NCBI GenBank assembly: GCA_040756085.1
Contig: JBFMAE010000390.1
Coordinates: 1-6,306, forward strand
Reading direction: 5' to 3'
DNA from: JBFMAE01 sp040756085
GTDB taxonomy: Bacteria > Desulfobacterota > BSN033 > UBA1163
Length of the DNA stretch: 6,306 nt
A model generated the notes under the pieces. That model was given only the letters and a program-made list of their open reading frames with translations, ran no database searches and was not told the origin of the DNA. Below, in pieces: positions 6,242 to 6,306 of this stretch. Every line of letters begins with the position of its first letter. Position 1 is the stretch's first letter. Position numbers and translations under genes: made by a program.

Positions 6242-6306
6242 ATGAATATTGCAGAGCGAATTGTGCTTACCCCAAAAGAAGAAGCGACCATCCATCACTG
6301 GGCGCA
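6242..6306 (+). CDS. Start of an unidentified gene, 3' truncated by window edge
   Basis: From the ATG at 6242 the frame is open to the window end and reads MNIAERIVLTPKEEATIHHW, then Ala and a partial codon. The amphipathic, soluble character is plausible for a cytosolic protein, but 21 residues are too few to assign a family. The frame of the nearby ATG at 6238 gives a Cys- and Arg-rich sequence of low plausibility, and the minus-strand frames over this stretch all hit stops. No Shine-Dalgarno precedes it. It lies 9 bp after the -10 box, so the mRNA would be leaderless or nearly so, unless the true start is further right. It is transcribed divergently from the gspM operon. Confidence 0.45.
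   Translation, partial: MNIAERIVLTPKEEATIHHWA

Noticed and set aside
6238..6306. ATG at 6238 as start of the rightmost + strand gene
   Set aside because: Its frame gives a Cys- and Arg-rich unlikely peptide; the ATG at 6242 gives a normal-looking protein start.

Overview
The window looks like chromosomal DNA from a Gram-negative (diderm) bacterium. The evidence is a type II secretion-type outer-membrane secretin with its inner-membrane partners, a bacterial DnaK with the usual acidic C-terminus, and aromatic-biosynthesis genes. The protein flavour (T2SSM_b/PilO-like GspM, PDZ-less GspC, AroA of the 'PDAVP...KETDR...DHR' type) and the roughly balanced base composition suggest Desulfobacterota (former Deltaproteobacteria) or a nearby phylum. 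That placement is an inference and cannot be proved from the window.

Left part, + strand. Positions 2-1687 hold the 3' five-sixths of dnaK, cut by the window edge. A strong intrinsic terminator follows at 1707-1742. Directly after it, at 1759-2148, comes an open frame matching only the last ~125 residues of EPSP synthase (AroA), with no ribosome binding site and no N-terminal two thirds. Its stop overlaps by 4 bp the start of a small AroQ-class chorismate mutase (2145-2432). This pair looks like the tail of an aromatic-amino-acid operon whose upstream part was lost or moved and which now abuts dnaK.

Right part, - strand. A three-gene operon reads leftward: gspM-like (6211-5579), gspC-like (5582-4749, 4-bp overlap) and a gspD secretin (4713-2524, 35-bp gap). 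Together they encode an inner-membrane PilO/GspM-type assembly protein, a bitopic HR-domain protein that would contact the secretin, and the outer-membrane channel. The order matches pilO-pilP-pilQ of type IV pili. The secretin has its own lipobox, so it is probably a self-piloting liposecretin. No ATPase, platform or pseudopilin genes are visible, so these must lie elsewhere. The operon converges on the chorismate mutase gene, with a 91-bp gap (2433-2523) that has no clear terminator.

Right edge. A near-consensus sigma70 promoter (TTGACA-17-TAAAAT, 6205-6233) points rightward, overlapping the gspM start codon. It drives an unidentified gene starting at about 6242 whose mRNA would be leaderless or nearly so. 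No RNA gene, CRISPR array, insertion sequence or clearly new system was seen. The most unusual items are the aroA remnant, the divergent promoter arrangement, and the lipidated secretin with a threonine-rich gate.
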